From Patiria miniata (lineage: Eukaryota > Echinodermata > Asteroidea > Valvatida > Asterinidae), in the NCBI RefSeq assembly GCF_015706575.1, contig NW_024037069.1:45504347-45568346 (forward strand): DNA of 64,000 nucleotides. The letters are read 5' to 3'. Position numbers and translations under genes: made by a program. Every line of letters begins with the position of its first letter. Position 1 is the first letter of the stretch. Positions 1 through 10,350 of this stretch are shown piece by piece. The notes below the pieces were generated by a model that saw nothing but the letters and a program-made list of their open reading frames with translations, searched no databases and had not been told where the DNA came from.

Positions 1-180
1 AGGTGTGTTTACAAACACAAATGCCCCGCAACCGTGACTGTTCCCATGACATAACACCACTCTTTTAACATCAACTTACATGTACCTTGGTCACATGGAA
101 TGTTCATTGACAGCATTAGTGTCTTCTGTAGGTTTTATATGAATTAATCCCTAATCCCTATGATCTCAGAATAAATACAA
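1..180. other. Unassigned sequence at the left edge
   Basis: No exon, RNA gene or recognisable repeat is visible. The next GRWD1 exon, which should continue the conserved segment after the exon at 2410-2640, is not seen here on the minus strand, so the rest of that gene must lie beyond the left edge. Confidence 0.5.
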
Positions 181-1930
181 GATTTCGATTGTTTTAGCCA
201 CTGTGACCTTGACCCTTGACCTTTTGGCCCCAAATGCAAAAGGCTTCTTAGGATTACCAAGGACAATCCACAAACCAAATTTGAAGTTCATATGTAAAGT
301 ATTTCTCAAGTTATCGCGCTGACAAAATTTCTATTGTTTCAGCCACTGTGACCTTGACCCTTGACCTTTCGGCCCCAAATGCAATAGGCTTCTTAGGATT
401 ACCAAGAACAATACACAAACCAAATTTGAAATTCATATGTAAAGTATTTCTCAAGTTATCGCGCTGACAAAATTTCTTTTGTTTTAGCCACTGTGACCTT
501 GACCCTTGACCTTTCGGCCTCAAATGCAATAGGCTTCTTAGGATTGCCAAGGACAATCCACAAACCAAATTTGAAATTCATATGTAAAGTATATCTCAAG
601 TTATCACACTGACAAAATTTCTTTTGTTTTAGCCACTGTGACCTTGACCCTTGACCTTTCGGCCCCAAATGCAAAAGGCTTCTCAGGATTGCCAAGGACA
701 ATCCACAAAACCAAATTTGAAGTTCATATGTAAAGTATTTCTCAAGTTATCGCGTTGACAAAATTTCTATTGTTTCAGCCACTGTGACCTTGACCCTTGA
801 CCTTTCGGCCCCAAATGCAATAGGCCTCTTAGGATTGCCAAGGACAATCCACAAACCAAATTTGAAGTTCATATGTAAAGTATATCTCAAGTTATCACGC
901 TGACAAAATTTCTTTTGTTTTAGCCACTGTGACCTTGACCCTTGACCTTTCGGCCCCAAATGCAAAAGGCTTCTCAGGATTGCCAAGGACAATCCACAAA
1001 CCAAATTTGAAGTTCATATGTAAAGTATTTCTCAAGTTATCGCGCTGACAAAATTTCTATTGTTTCAGCCACTGTGACCTTGACCCTTGACCTTTCGGCC
1101 CCAAATGCAATAGGCCTCTTAGGATTACCAAGAACAATACACAGACCAAATTTGAAGTTCATATGTTAAGTATTTCTCAAGTTATCGTGCTGACAAGATT
1201 TGTCCGGACACACACACCTATTTCTATTGTTTCAGCCACTGTGACCTTGACCCTTGACCTTTCGGCCCCAAATGCAATAGGCCTCTTAGGATTACCAAGA
1301 ACAATACACAAACCAAATTTGAAATTCATATGTAAAGTATTTCTCAAGTTATCGCGCTGACAAAATTTCTTTTGTTTTAGCCACTGTGACCTTGACCCTT
1401 GACCTTTCGGCCTCAAATGCAATAGGCTTCTTAGGATTGCCAAGGACAATCCACAAACCAAATTTGAAATTCATATGTAAAGTATATCTCAAGTTATCAC
1501 ACTGACAAAATTTCTTTTGTTTTAGCCACTGTAAGGCCTCTTAGGATTGCCAAGGACAATCCACAAACCAAATTTGAAGTTCATATGTAAAGTATATCTC
1601 AAGTTATCACGCTGACAAAATTTCTTTTGTTTTAGCCACTGTGACCTTGACCCTTGACCTTTCGGCCCCAAATGCAAAAGGCTTCTCAGGATTGCCAAGG
1701 ACAATCCACAAACCAAATTTGAAGTTCATATGTAAAGTATTTCTCAAGTTATCGCGCTGACAAAATTTCTATTGTTTCAGCCACTGTGACCTTGACCCTT
1801 GACCTTTCGGCCCCAAATGCAATAGGCCTCTTAGGATTACCAAGAACAATACACAGACCAAATTTGAAGTTCATATGTTAAGTATTTCTCAAGTTATCGT
1901 GCTGACAAGATATGTCCGGACACACACACC
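181..1930 (-). repeat. 145-bp tandem repeat array (about 12 units)
   Basis: Units start with GCCACTGTGACC at 197, 342, 487, 632, 778, 923, 1068, 1235, 1380, 1525, 1635 and 1780. The spacing is 145 bp except for one 146-bp unit, one 167-bp unit carrying an extra TGTCCGGACACACAC-type segment, and one shortened to 110 bp. Each complete unit carries TGACCTTGACCCTTGACC, three nuclear-receptor-like half-sites on the minus strand. Short open frames on the minus strand exist only because 145-bp units repeat; they are not genes. The array is followed by CA/CCCA microsatellite and, 370 bp on, by a hairpin, an order seen in Helitron-related 'HINE/pearl' elements with core repeats. Confidence 0.9.
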
Positions 1931-2334
1931 CACCCACCCACACACATACTTGTTTCACATGACTAGTGTGGACTTTCCATTGCTTTCGTGTAGTTAAGAA
2001 AAACAGTGAAAAAACTCATTTTTCTCAAACTGTGAAAACTCTTTCAACCCAATTTTTTTTCTATGACTCCCTTTAGTGTTTCTCTTCAACCTAACCCAAA
2101 AATGCCTCTAAACCTGTTTTCCAGAAATGGGGAAACACTGTGTGGACGTGGGGTAAGTCCACACAACGTCGGTGCTACCTACATTATGTGGACGTCTTTT
2201 GTTCGGAAGTCCACACTGCGTATGTAAGACAAACTCACCCACACACACACCCCACACCCACCCACCCACCCACCCACGGAAGGACAAGGCGGAAACAGTA
2301 TGCCCCTTCGGCTTCGCCGCGGGGCATAATAAGT
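1918..2334 (+). mobile_element. Candidate right flank of a Helitron-like element with core repeats
   Basis: After the 145-bp array come a CACACACCCACCC microsatellite (about 1920-1950), about 270 bp of unique sequence, a second CACCCACCC microsatellite (about 2237-2277) and a strong hairpin at 2299-2327 (ATGCCCC ... GGGGCAT with a C/G-rich loop). Two further inverted repeats occur: GTGTGGAC at 2140-2147 against GTCCACAC at 2157-2164, and TGTGGAC at 2187-2193 against GTCCACA at 2209-2215. Core tandem repeats plus microsatellite plus terminal hairpin is the known architecture of non-autonomous Helitron-like elements of marine invertebrates. The left end is not identified and no Rep/helicase gene is present, so the class is inferred. 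Confidence 0.45.
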
Positions 2335-2409
2335 TACTATTTTATGGAACTGACATTATAAACAGGCTTGTATTAAGTTGTAATGAAATTGTGTCAAGTG
2401 TCCGAGAAC

Positions 2410-2640
2410 TGGGCAAGAAGTACCTGTCTGCGCTTGATGATACATGTGGTATGCGGTTTCATCACGGACTAACATCTCTCCTTCGTCGAGCGGATCTCCG
2501 GGTAGATAAACCCTCTTATCGCCACCCTCCCCATCTGATTCTTCGATGTCGCTGTTATCTGGGTCCACAACTTCCATAACTTCTTCCGCTTCGCCGGATT
2601 GCGAAGTGTCTTCGCTGTTTGTTTCCGAGTTCGATGCCAT
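2410..2640 (-). CDS. GRWD1: GRWD1 homologue, first coding exon (partial gene)
   Basis: This is the N-terminal exon of glutamate-rich WD repeat-containing protein 1, a nucleolar beta-propeller histone-binding protein tied to ribosome biogenesis. Reading from ATG at 2640, the product starts with an acidic Ser/Glu-rich tail (about residues 1-46). It then reaches the family's conserved pre-propeller segment, VYLPG...L.EGE.LV.DE.AY..YH.AQTG..C, recalled from human GRWD1. The start is chosen because it sits in a good context (GCAAGCATGG) and gives a family-like length; the frame stays open upstream to 2709. The donor is uncertain: 2410 (CCA|GTT) keeps the Cys that the family conserves, while a better-looking CAG|GTACTT would end the exon at 2424. 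The WD repeats lie beyond the left edge. Confidence 0.85.
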
Positions 2641-3290
2641 GCTTGCTCGGTTCCTTCGCCGAGATCTAAAAGATCGTACATACAATGTGTAGTAGCTGGA
2701 TACCAACAAAAAGTGTTGTTTTCGTCGTTGAAAACACGTTGAACACGTCTGGGAGCACGCTCCTTATTATTATGTTGACATTTCTACACGTGCCAAAGGT
2801 CAACGAACTAATTTTTACCATTTATTTGACTTCGGCTTCGTAGCAGCTTCGCCTTAAGACTCAAGTTTCCAGATGAGTTACATGTTCATGTATGTATGTG
2901 ACTCACAGTGGTCGTGACTTCCTTTTCTTTTACAGCAATATCAAATCGTATCATCCATATTCGCTTAATTTGGTTTGAAAGTAACTCAATGAAAATGGTT
3001 TCATGATTAAGGAAAAGCCACAGCTGGAAGGGCCGATATTTTAATAAGGGTCGCTATTTCGAAATCTCGGCTTCGTTTCATCTGTGTCTTAAGGAGATTT
3101 TAGGCCCCCGATTTTGGGTACTCTGGCTAAATTTTGGAGCATTGTCTGCTTTAGGAACATTTGTATAAAATTAGGCCAACGGTTAGAATATTTCTGTTTG
3201 GTTTGCTTCCCAGTGATTCAGAAGTCGGAGATAAAGCCGAACCGGTGACAAGCAATGGTTTCGAAAACCCCCATAATTTTGTGTGATTTG
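2641..3290. other. GRWD1 upstream region, no further gene seen
   Basis: The stretch holds the presumed promoter of the minus-strand GRWD1 exon and then unique AT-rich sequence up to the left end of the giant palindrome. No open frame of note, TATA box or divergent exon is visible. Confidence 0.5.
2787..2792. promoter_or_regulatory. CACGTG E-box upstream of GRWD1
   Basis: A perfect palindromic E-box lies about 147 bp upstream of the GRWD1 start codon. CACGTG is the Myc/Max-type site often found in promoters of ribosome-biogenesis genes, which suits GRWD1. Half-like variants (CACGTT, CACGTC) lie at about 2733-2748. Function is inferred from position only. Confidence 0.35.
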
Positions 3291-3780
3291 CTATGGCGTG
3301 TCAAACGTTGCAATATTCAATATTTTGCAATATATATGTTGGATGTTCAATATGTGTTTGTTATCTTTTACATTTATGTGCGATGTTCGATATAAGTGTG
3401 CGATGTTTTTCATTATTTGCGCGATGTTTAATATATTTGTGCGATGTTTTACAATATATGTGCGATGTTCAATATATGTGTGCGATGTTTTACATTTATA
3501 TGCGATTTTCAATTTATATGTGCGATGTTTTTGACGATATATATGTGCGATGTTTTCAATATTATGTTCGATTTTTTGCATTAAATGTGTGATGTTTTTC
3601 GATACAATTGTGTGTGTTGTTTTACAATATATTTGCGATATTCTATATGTGAGCAATGTTTTACACATATGTTTGACATTTCGAGCTATTTGTATTCGAT
3701 GTTTCATCGGTATGTTTGCATTCGATCTTTTGCAATATGCATTTGATGTTTCCCTTTTCATTCGATGTTTCGTTAAGAGT
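3291..3780 (+). repeat. Outer 18-26-bp tandem array, left arm
   Basis: Irregular units of the type TGTGCGATGTTTTACAATAT repeat about 20 times with length 18-26 bp. The short Met/Cys/Phe-rich open frames over it are products of the repeat, not genes. Its inverted counterpart is at 12590-13087. Confidence 0.8.
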
Positions 3781-4080
3781 CAAAGTCTGGTTACTAGACC
3801 GCGAAAGTCTGACTATTTTGCCTAAAGTCAGTGTATGAGACGTCAGGGGATCGCGTAAAGTGATTAGAGCCAGACCTAAACGGTAAAAACCGGAATTGTG
3901 GGTAATTCTTTAAGCATACGCAATGCGTTCATCATTGTTTGGGCAGTACCCCCAGCTGTGCCTGTACTACCCATAGTGTTATGTGCATCATCTATGCATT
4001 GAGGAGTGCATAACACATGGCCTGAGCTCCAAGGCCGATGTGCACCTGTCCCGTTTAATGATCCAGTTACCTGATGTAAA
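3781..4080 (-). other. Unique block A, left arm
   Basis: A non-repetitive 300-bp block between the outer array and the 70-bp array, mirrored at 12255-12590. On the minus strand a frame ending with a stop at 3876-3878 is open across most of the block. In the right-arm copy the same frame is also open, despite several substitutions and a 21-bp length difference. I do not recognise the peptide (Gly/Thr/Met-rich, containing STGTAGGTAQTMMNALRM). Confidence 0.4.
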
Positions 4081-4790
4081 ATTGGGCAAAATTAGATGTT
4101 TATGAAAAAAAATCAAATTGTAAGGGGTTAACCTTGCATTTTTTTTAGCAAAATCGGGACAAAAAAGATGTTTCTGGAAAATTGCAGATTGTATGGGGTT
4201 AGATGTTTATGAAACATTTCAAATTGTAAGTGGTGAACATTGTATATTTAAGCGAAATTGGGCAAAATCAGATGTTTCCGAAAAATTTCAGATGTAAGGG
4301 ATTAACCTTGCTTTTTTAGTAAAATTTTGCAAAGTTAGATGTTACGAAAAATTTCAAATTGAAAGGGGTTAACCTCGCATTTTTTCAAAGCGAAAATGGG
4401 AAAAAATCAAATGTTTCTGGACAATTGCAGATTGTAAGGGGTTAACCATGCTTTTTGAATAAGATTGGGAAAAATTAGATGTTCATGAAAAAAAATCAAA
4501 TTGTAAGGGGTTAACCTTGCATTTTTTTTAGCAAAATAGGACACAATCAGATGATTCTGGAAAATTGCAGACTGTTAGGGCTTAACCTTGTATTTCTAGC
4601 AAAATTGGGCAAAAGGAAATGTTTATGAAAAATTTTAAATTGTAAGAGGTGTACCTTGTATATTTAGTAAAATTTGGCAAAATCAGATTTGTATGAAAAA
4701 TCTAAAATGGTAAGGGGGTTAACCTTGCTTTTTTAGCAAAATTTGGAGCATATTTTACTAAAATTGGGCAAAATCAGATGCTTCTAAAAA
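4081..4790 (+). repeat. 70-bp tandem array, outer part of left arm
   Basis: About ten diverged units of roughly 70 bp, each with AAGGGGTTAACCTTGC followed by AGCAAAATTGGGCAAAATCAG. GGTTAACC in each unit is itself a perfect palindrome. It is mirrored at 11845-12255. Confidence 0.8.
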
Positions 4791-6270
4791 AATCCAGATG
4801 TAAAGTTTCCGCAAAAACAGCTGTTGAAAAAGAGCCCAATGTTGAACTTTACTGAGTCTGAGGTCTATCGAGGGAACGATCCTTATTTCAACTCCCGGAG
4901 ATTCGCTGACAGTCTCTATTTTTCTTTTTAAGAAAGTCAAAATAGCTGAAGAGGGAGGTGAGAATTTATATGTGCCCAGATACAAAGAGTAGAAATCTAC
5001 GCGTCTGCCTTTTGAAAATACACAATTGCGGTGTTCATTGTTGCGTAATGATCCGCCTAGCACACGACTGTTTTGCACATTAGGCTGTGTTATGCAGCTT
5101 CCTAACAAACCAAACACACTGGGCTCATTATATCGGCTTGTTTTTACCCATTAAGGTAAAGCAAATGGACCCAGTAATCTTCCTGGCGCGTTTGCTCACC
5201 TATAAAGACAACTTTTCTCAGTTTAAGGAAAATTCTAAGGTAACGAAATGGCCGAGTGGTTACAATTCGTCGTCCACAGTTAGCGGGGTCCCGGGTTCGA
5301 ATCCCGCTGGTGTCTTTTTGGTTTTTAACGTATGAGTTCAATCATTTACTATAAGAGATTTAATTTCCCGTCGTAAAGTACCAACAGTACCTTAGCTTAA
5401 TCGGTAAGCACTGCTGCTGGTACTGTCCGCGAGTTCCAGGTTGGCGCCTTCGTACAGGTTCAGGGCATGTGGTCCACTCGGAGGATCAGGGCTTAGGGGC
5501 CGCCCTGTTCCTCCCTTAGCTCTTTGCTTTTACATGGTGCCTGGCCCTCCGGGGTTATATGGATGGATAGGGAAGGAAGTGTGTATTGGTCGGGGACGCC
5601 GAGACCCCGGAAGAGAACTAAGGGATCGGCTGGGGCATTGTTATGGCTCAGACCGATCCCTGAAAGCTTGACTAGCACATAACTTTTTGATTTTTTTTAC
5701 CCTCTATCTTTTATACTTTGGTTAAGTTTGATATCTACAGCTGCTCGGCAGGTCTACGGGTAGTATCAAAATTGAAACAAAGGTGTATGTCATAAATCAA
5801 TGATTATTTCATAATTGACTACAATGTATAATCAAAACGGAGTTTCGTTTGATCAATTTGACTATCATTATATAATGACGCGATTGCCAATTGACGTAAG
5901 AAACGCCATGAATTATACCGGGAAAGAATAAAGATGTACATTGTAATATAAATATTATTTATACATCTTTCAAATAACGTGTCTTTAATTGTGAGCGTTC
6001 CAAACAATACAGTAATTCGCAATAGTAATAGAATGGTATATGATAGCACGATCATTGCGTCTCTATTAAATTTAAAAAATATTATTTAGGCCCCTATGTG
6101 TGAAATATTCTTTGATTGACTATGAGCATTCCATACGAATGAGTTAATTCGCACAATATAGCAACAACAAAAGAGAAAGGAAAAAGAGAAAATTCCTTTA
6201 CCCTAAAAACTGGAAATATAATTTGTTTAAAAAAAAGTCTAATGGGACACTTCATGTATTGATTGAACAG
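4791..6270. other. Unique block B, left arm
   Basis: A 1.5-kb non-repetitive block set between two parts of the 70-bp array. It contains a tRNA-like Pol III segment (5239-5314), a GC-rich part (about 5440-5680) and AT-rich flanks. A 119-codon minus-strand frame (4758-5117) and a 78-codon minus-strand frame (5819-6055) recur almost unchanged in the right arm. Neither matches a family I know. The high arm-to-arm identity here exceeds that of the surrounding arrays. Confidence 0.6.
5239..5314 (+). ncRNA. tRNA-like Pol III promoter segment, left arm
   Basis: A good A box (TGGCCGAGTGG, 5249-5259) and a perfect B box (GGTTCGAATCC, 5294-5304) lie 45 bp apart, followed by a T5 terminator at 5315-5319. 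The T-stem is intact (CGGG/CCCG around the B box), but I cannot form a good acceptor stem, so it looks like a tRNA pseudogene or SINE head rather than a working tRNA. It points toward the palindrome centre. Confidence 0.6.
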
Positions 6271-8142
6271 TTTGCAAGGAGTTAGCCTTACATTTTTATC
6301 AAAATTGGGAAAATTCAGATGTTTCTGGAAAATTGCAAATTGTATGGGGTTAGATGTTTATGAAACATTTCAAATTGTAAGGGTTGAACCTTGCATATTT
6401 TAGCGAAATTGGGCAAAATCAGATCTTTCTGGAAAATTTCAGATTGTAAGGGTTAACCTTGCTTTTTTAGTGAAATTTGGCAAAATAAGATGTGTATGAA
6501 ACATTTCAAATTGTCAGGGGTTAACCTTGCATTTTTTTGAAAAATAGGGCAAAATCAGGTGTAAATGGAAAATTTCAGATTTTAAGGGGTTAACTTTGCA
6601 TTTTTAGCAAAATTGGGCAAAGTCAGATTTGTATGAAAAATCAAAAATTGTAAGGGGTTAACCTTGCCAAATTAGGGCAAAATCAGATGTTTCTGGAAAA
6701 TAGCAGATTGAAAGGGGTTAACTTTGCTTTTTTAGTGAAATTTGGCAAAGTTGGATGTTTATGAAAAATTTCAAATTGTAAGGGGTTTTTTAAACGAAAT
6801 TGGGAAAAATCAGATCTTTCTGGAAAATTGCAGAATTGTATGGGGTTAACTTGGCATTTTTAGCAAAACTGGGCAATATCAGATTTTTATGTAAAATCTC
6901 GAATTGTAAGGGGTGAACCTTGCATTTTTAGCAAAATTGGACAAAATGAGATGTTTCTGAAAAATTTCAAATTGTAAGGGGTTAACCTTGCTTTTCGAAT
7001 TTTTAGGGTTTAACCTTGCATTTTTTAGCAAAATAGGGCAAAATCAGATTTGTATGAAAAATCAAAAATATGAAGGGGTTAACCTTTGCCAAATTAGGGC
7101 AAAATCAGAAGTTTCTAGAAAATTGCAGATTGAAAGGCCAGGGGTTAACCTTGCATTTTAGCAAAATTGGGCAAAATGATATTTTTATGAAAAATTTCAA
7201 ATTGTAAGGGGTTAACCTTTGCCAAATTAGGGCAAAATCAGGTGTTTATGAAAAAAATTGCAGATTGAAAGGGGTTAACCTTGCATTTTTAGCAAAATTG
7301 GGCAAAATCAGATGTTTCTGGAAAAAAATCCGATGTAAGGAATTAACCTTACCTTTTTTAGTGAAATTTGGCAAAATTAGATGTTTATGAAAAATTTCAA
7401 ATTGTAGGGGGTTAAGATTGCATTTTGTTTAGCAAAATAGGGCAAAATCAGATGTTTATGGAAAATTTCAAATTGTAAGGGATTAACCATTGATTTTTTT
7501 TAGCAAAATAGGGCAAAATCACAGGTTTCTGGAAAAGTTCAGATTGTAAAGGGTTAACCTTGCATTTTTAGCAAAATTGGACCAAATCAAATTTAAATAA
7601 AAAATAAAAAATTGTAATGGATTAACCTTGCCAAACTAGGGCAAAATCAGATGTTTCTCAAAAATTGCAGATTGTAAGGGCTTAACCTCACATTTTTAGC
7701 AAAATTGGGCAAAAAGAAATGTTTATAAAATGTTAATTTTTTTAGTGAAATTTGGCAAAGTTGGATGTTTATGAAAAATTCAAATTGTAAGGGGTTAACC
7801 ATGCATTTTTTTAAGCGAAATTGGGAAAAATCAGATGTTTCTGGAAAATTGCAGAATTGAATGGGGCTAACTTGGCATTTTTAGCAAAATTGGGCAAAAT
7901 GAGATGTTTCTGAAAAATTTCAGATGTAAGTGGTTAACCTTGCTTTTCGAATTGTTAGGGGTTAACCTTGCATTTTTTAGCAAAATAGGGCAAAATCAGG
8001 TGTTTGTTAACAAATTCAGATTGTAATGGGTTAACCTTGCATTTTTAGCAAAATTGGGCTAAATCAGATTTGTATGAAAAATCCGATGTAAGGAATTAAC
8101 CTTGCCAAATTAGGGCAAAATCAGAAGTTTCTAGAAAATTGC
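6271..8142 (+). repeat. 70-bp tandem array, inner left arm
   Basis: About 27 diverged units with AAGGGGTTAACCTTGC in this orientation, ending abruptly at about 8142 where the unit orientation reverses. Unit variants (such as GATTGAAAGGCCAGGGG at about 7130) have exact mirrored partners in the right arm (about 9400), which proves arm-wide symmetry and not just shared repeats. Confidence 0.85.
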
Positions 8143-10350
8143 AAGGTTAACCCCTTTCAATCTGCAATTTTTTCATAAACACCTGATTTTGCCCTAATTT
8201 GGCAAAGGTTAACCCCTTACAATTTGAAATTTTTCATAAAAATCTAATTTTGCCCAATTTTGCTAAAATGCAAGGTTAACCCCTTTCAATCTGCAATTTT
8301 CTAGAAACTTCTGATTTTGCCCTAATTGGGCAAAGGTTAACCCCTTACAATTTTTGATTTTTCATACAAATCTGATTTAGCCCAATTTTGCTAAAAATGC
8401 CAGGTTAACCCCTTACATCTGAAATTTTTCAGAAACATCTCATTCTGCCCAATTTTGCTAAAAATGCAAGTTAGCCCCATTCAATTCTGCAATTTTCCAG
8501 AAAGATCTGATTTTTCCCAATTTCGCTTTAAAAAATGCAGGGTTAACCCCTTACAATTTGAATTTTTCATAAACATCCAACTTTGCCAAATGTCACTAAA
8601 AAAAAAAAAATTTCATAAACATTTCTTTTTGCCCAATTTTGCTAAAAATGTGAGGTTAAGCCCTTACAATCTGCAATTTTTGAGAAACATCTGATTTTGC
8701 CCTAGTTTGGCAAGGTTAATCCATTACAATTTTTGATTTTTTTATGTAAATTTGATTTGGTCCAATTTGGCTAAAAATGCAAGGTTATCCCCTTACAATC
8801 TGAACTTTTCTAGAAACCTGTGACTTTGCCCTATTTTGCTAAAAAAATGCAAAGTTAACCCCTTACAATCTGAAATTTTCCATAAACACCTGATTTTGCC
8901 CTATTTTGCAAAAAAATCAATGGTTAATCCCTTACAATTTGAAATTTTTCATAAACATTAAAGTTTTTCCCAATTTTGCTAAAAATGCAATGTGAACCCC
9001 TTACAATTTGAAATTTTTCATCAACATCTAATTTTGCCAAATTTCACTAAAAAAAGTAAGGTTAATTCCTTACATCGGATTTTTTTTCAGAAACATCTGA
9101 TTTTGCCGAATTTTGCTAAAAATGAAAGGTTAACCCCTTTCAATCTGCAATTTACTAGAAACTTCTGATTTTGCCCTAATTTGGCAAAGGTTAACCCCTT
9201 ACAATTTTTGATTTTTCATACAAATCTGATTTAGCCCAATTTTGCTAAAAATGCAAGGTTAACCCCTTTACAATCTGCAATTTTTTCATAAACACCTGAT
9301 TTTGCCCTAATTTGGCAAAGGTTAACCCCTTACAATTTGAAATTTTTATAAAAATATAATTTTGCCCAATTTTGCTAGAAATGCAAGGTTAACCCCTGGC
9401 CTTTCAATCTGCAATTTTCTAGAAACTTCTGATTTTGCCCTAATTTGGCAAAGGTTAACCCCTTACAATTTTTGATTTTTCATACAAATCTGATTTAGCC
9501 CAATTTTGCTAAAAATGCAAGGTAAACCCATTACAATCTGAATTTTTTTCATAAACACCTGATTTTGCCCTATTTTGCTAAAAAATGCAAGGTGAACCCC
9601 TTACAATTCGAAAAGCAAGGTTAACCCCTTACATCTGAAATTTTTTCAGAATCATCTCATTTTGCCCAATTTTGCTAAAAATGCAAGGTTCACCCCTTAC
9701 AATTCGAGATTTTTCATAAAAATCTGATATTGCCCAGTTTTGCTAAAAATGCCAAGTTAACCCCATACAATTCTGCAATTTTCCAAAAACATCTGATTTT
9801 TCCCAATTTCGTTTAAAAAAATGCAGGGTTAACCCCTTACAATTTGAAATTTTTCATAAACATCCAACTTTGCCAAATTTCACTAAAAAAGCAAAGTTAA
9901 CCCCTTTCAATCTGCAATTTTCCAGAAACATCTGATTTTGCCCTAATTTGGCAAGGTTAACCCCTTACAATTTTTGATTTTTCATACAAATCTGACTTTG
10001 CCCAATTTTGCTAAAAATGCAAAGTTAACCCCTTACAATCTGAAATTTTCCATAAACACCTGATTTTGCCCTATTTTGCTAAAAAATGCAAGGTTAACCC
10101 CTGACAATTTGAAATGTTTCATACACATCTTATTTTGCCAAATTTCACTAAAAAAGCAAGGTTAACCCCTTACAATCTGAAAGTTTCCAGAAAGATCTGA
10201 TTTTGCCCAATTTCGCTAAAATATGCAAGGTTCAACCCTTACAATTTGAAATGTTTCATAAACATCTAACCCCATACAATTTGCAATTTTCCAGAAACAT
10301 CTGATTTTTCCAAATTTTGCTAAAAATGTAAGGCTAACTCCTTGCAAACT
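8143..10350 (-). repeat. 70-bp tandem array, inner right arm
   Basis: Same units as the left inner array but in reverse orientation (GCAAGGTTAACCCCTTACAA). It is about 0.3 kb longer than its left counterpart, which accounts for most of the difference in arm length. Confidence 0.85.

Noticed and set aside
311-1716. Several minus-strand frames of 64-94 codons with repeated MVCGLSLAILRSLLHL
   Set aside because: They fall on the 145-bp tandem repeat and repeat with it; no gene structure.
3283-3825. Cys/Met/Phe-rich frames on both strands, and a possible CRISPR-like repeat
   Set aside because: Units are irregular (18-26 bp) without distinct spacers, the genome is eukaryotic, and the frames follow the array. 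The mirror set at 12527-13191 is rejected for the same reason.
5239-5314. Functional tRNA gene
   Set aside because: A and B boxes are good, but no acceptor stem of 7 bp can be formed; better described as tRNA-like.
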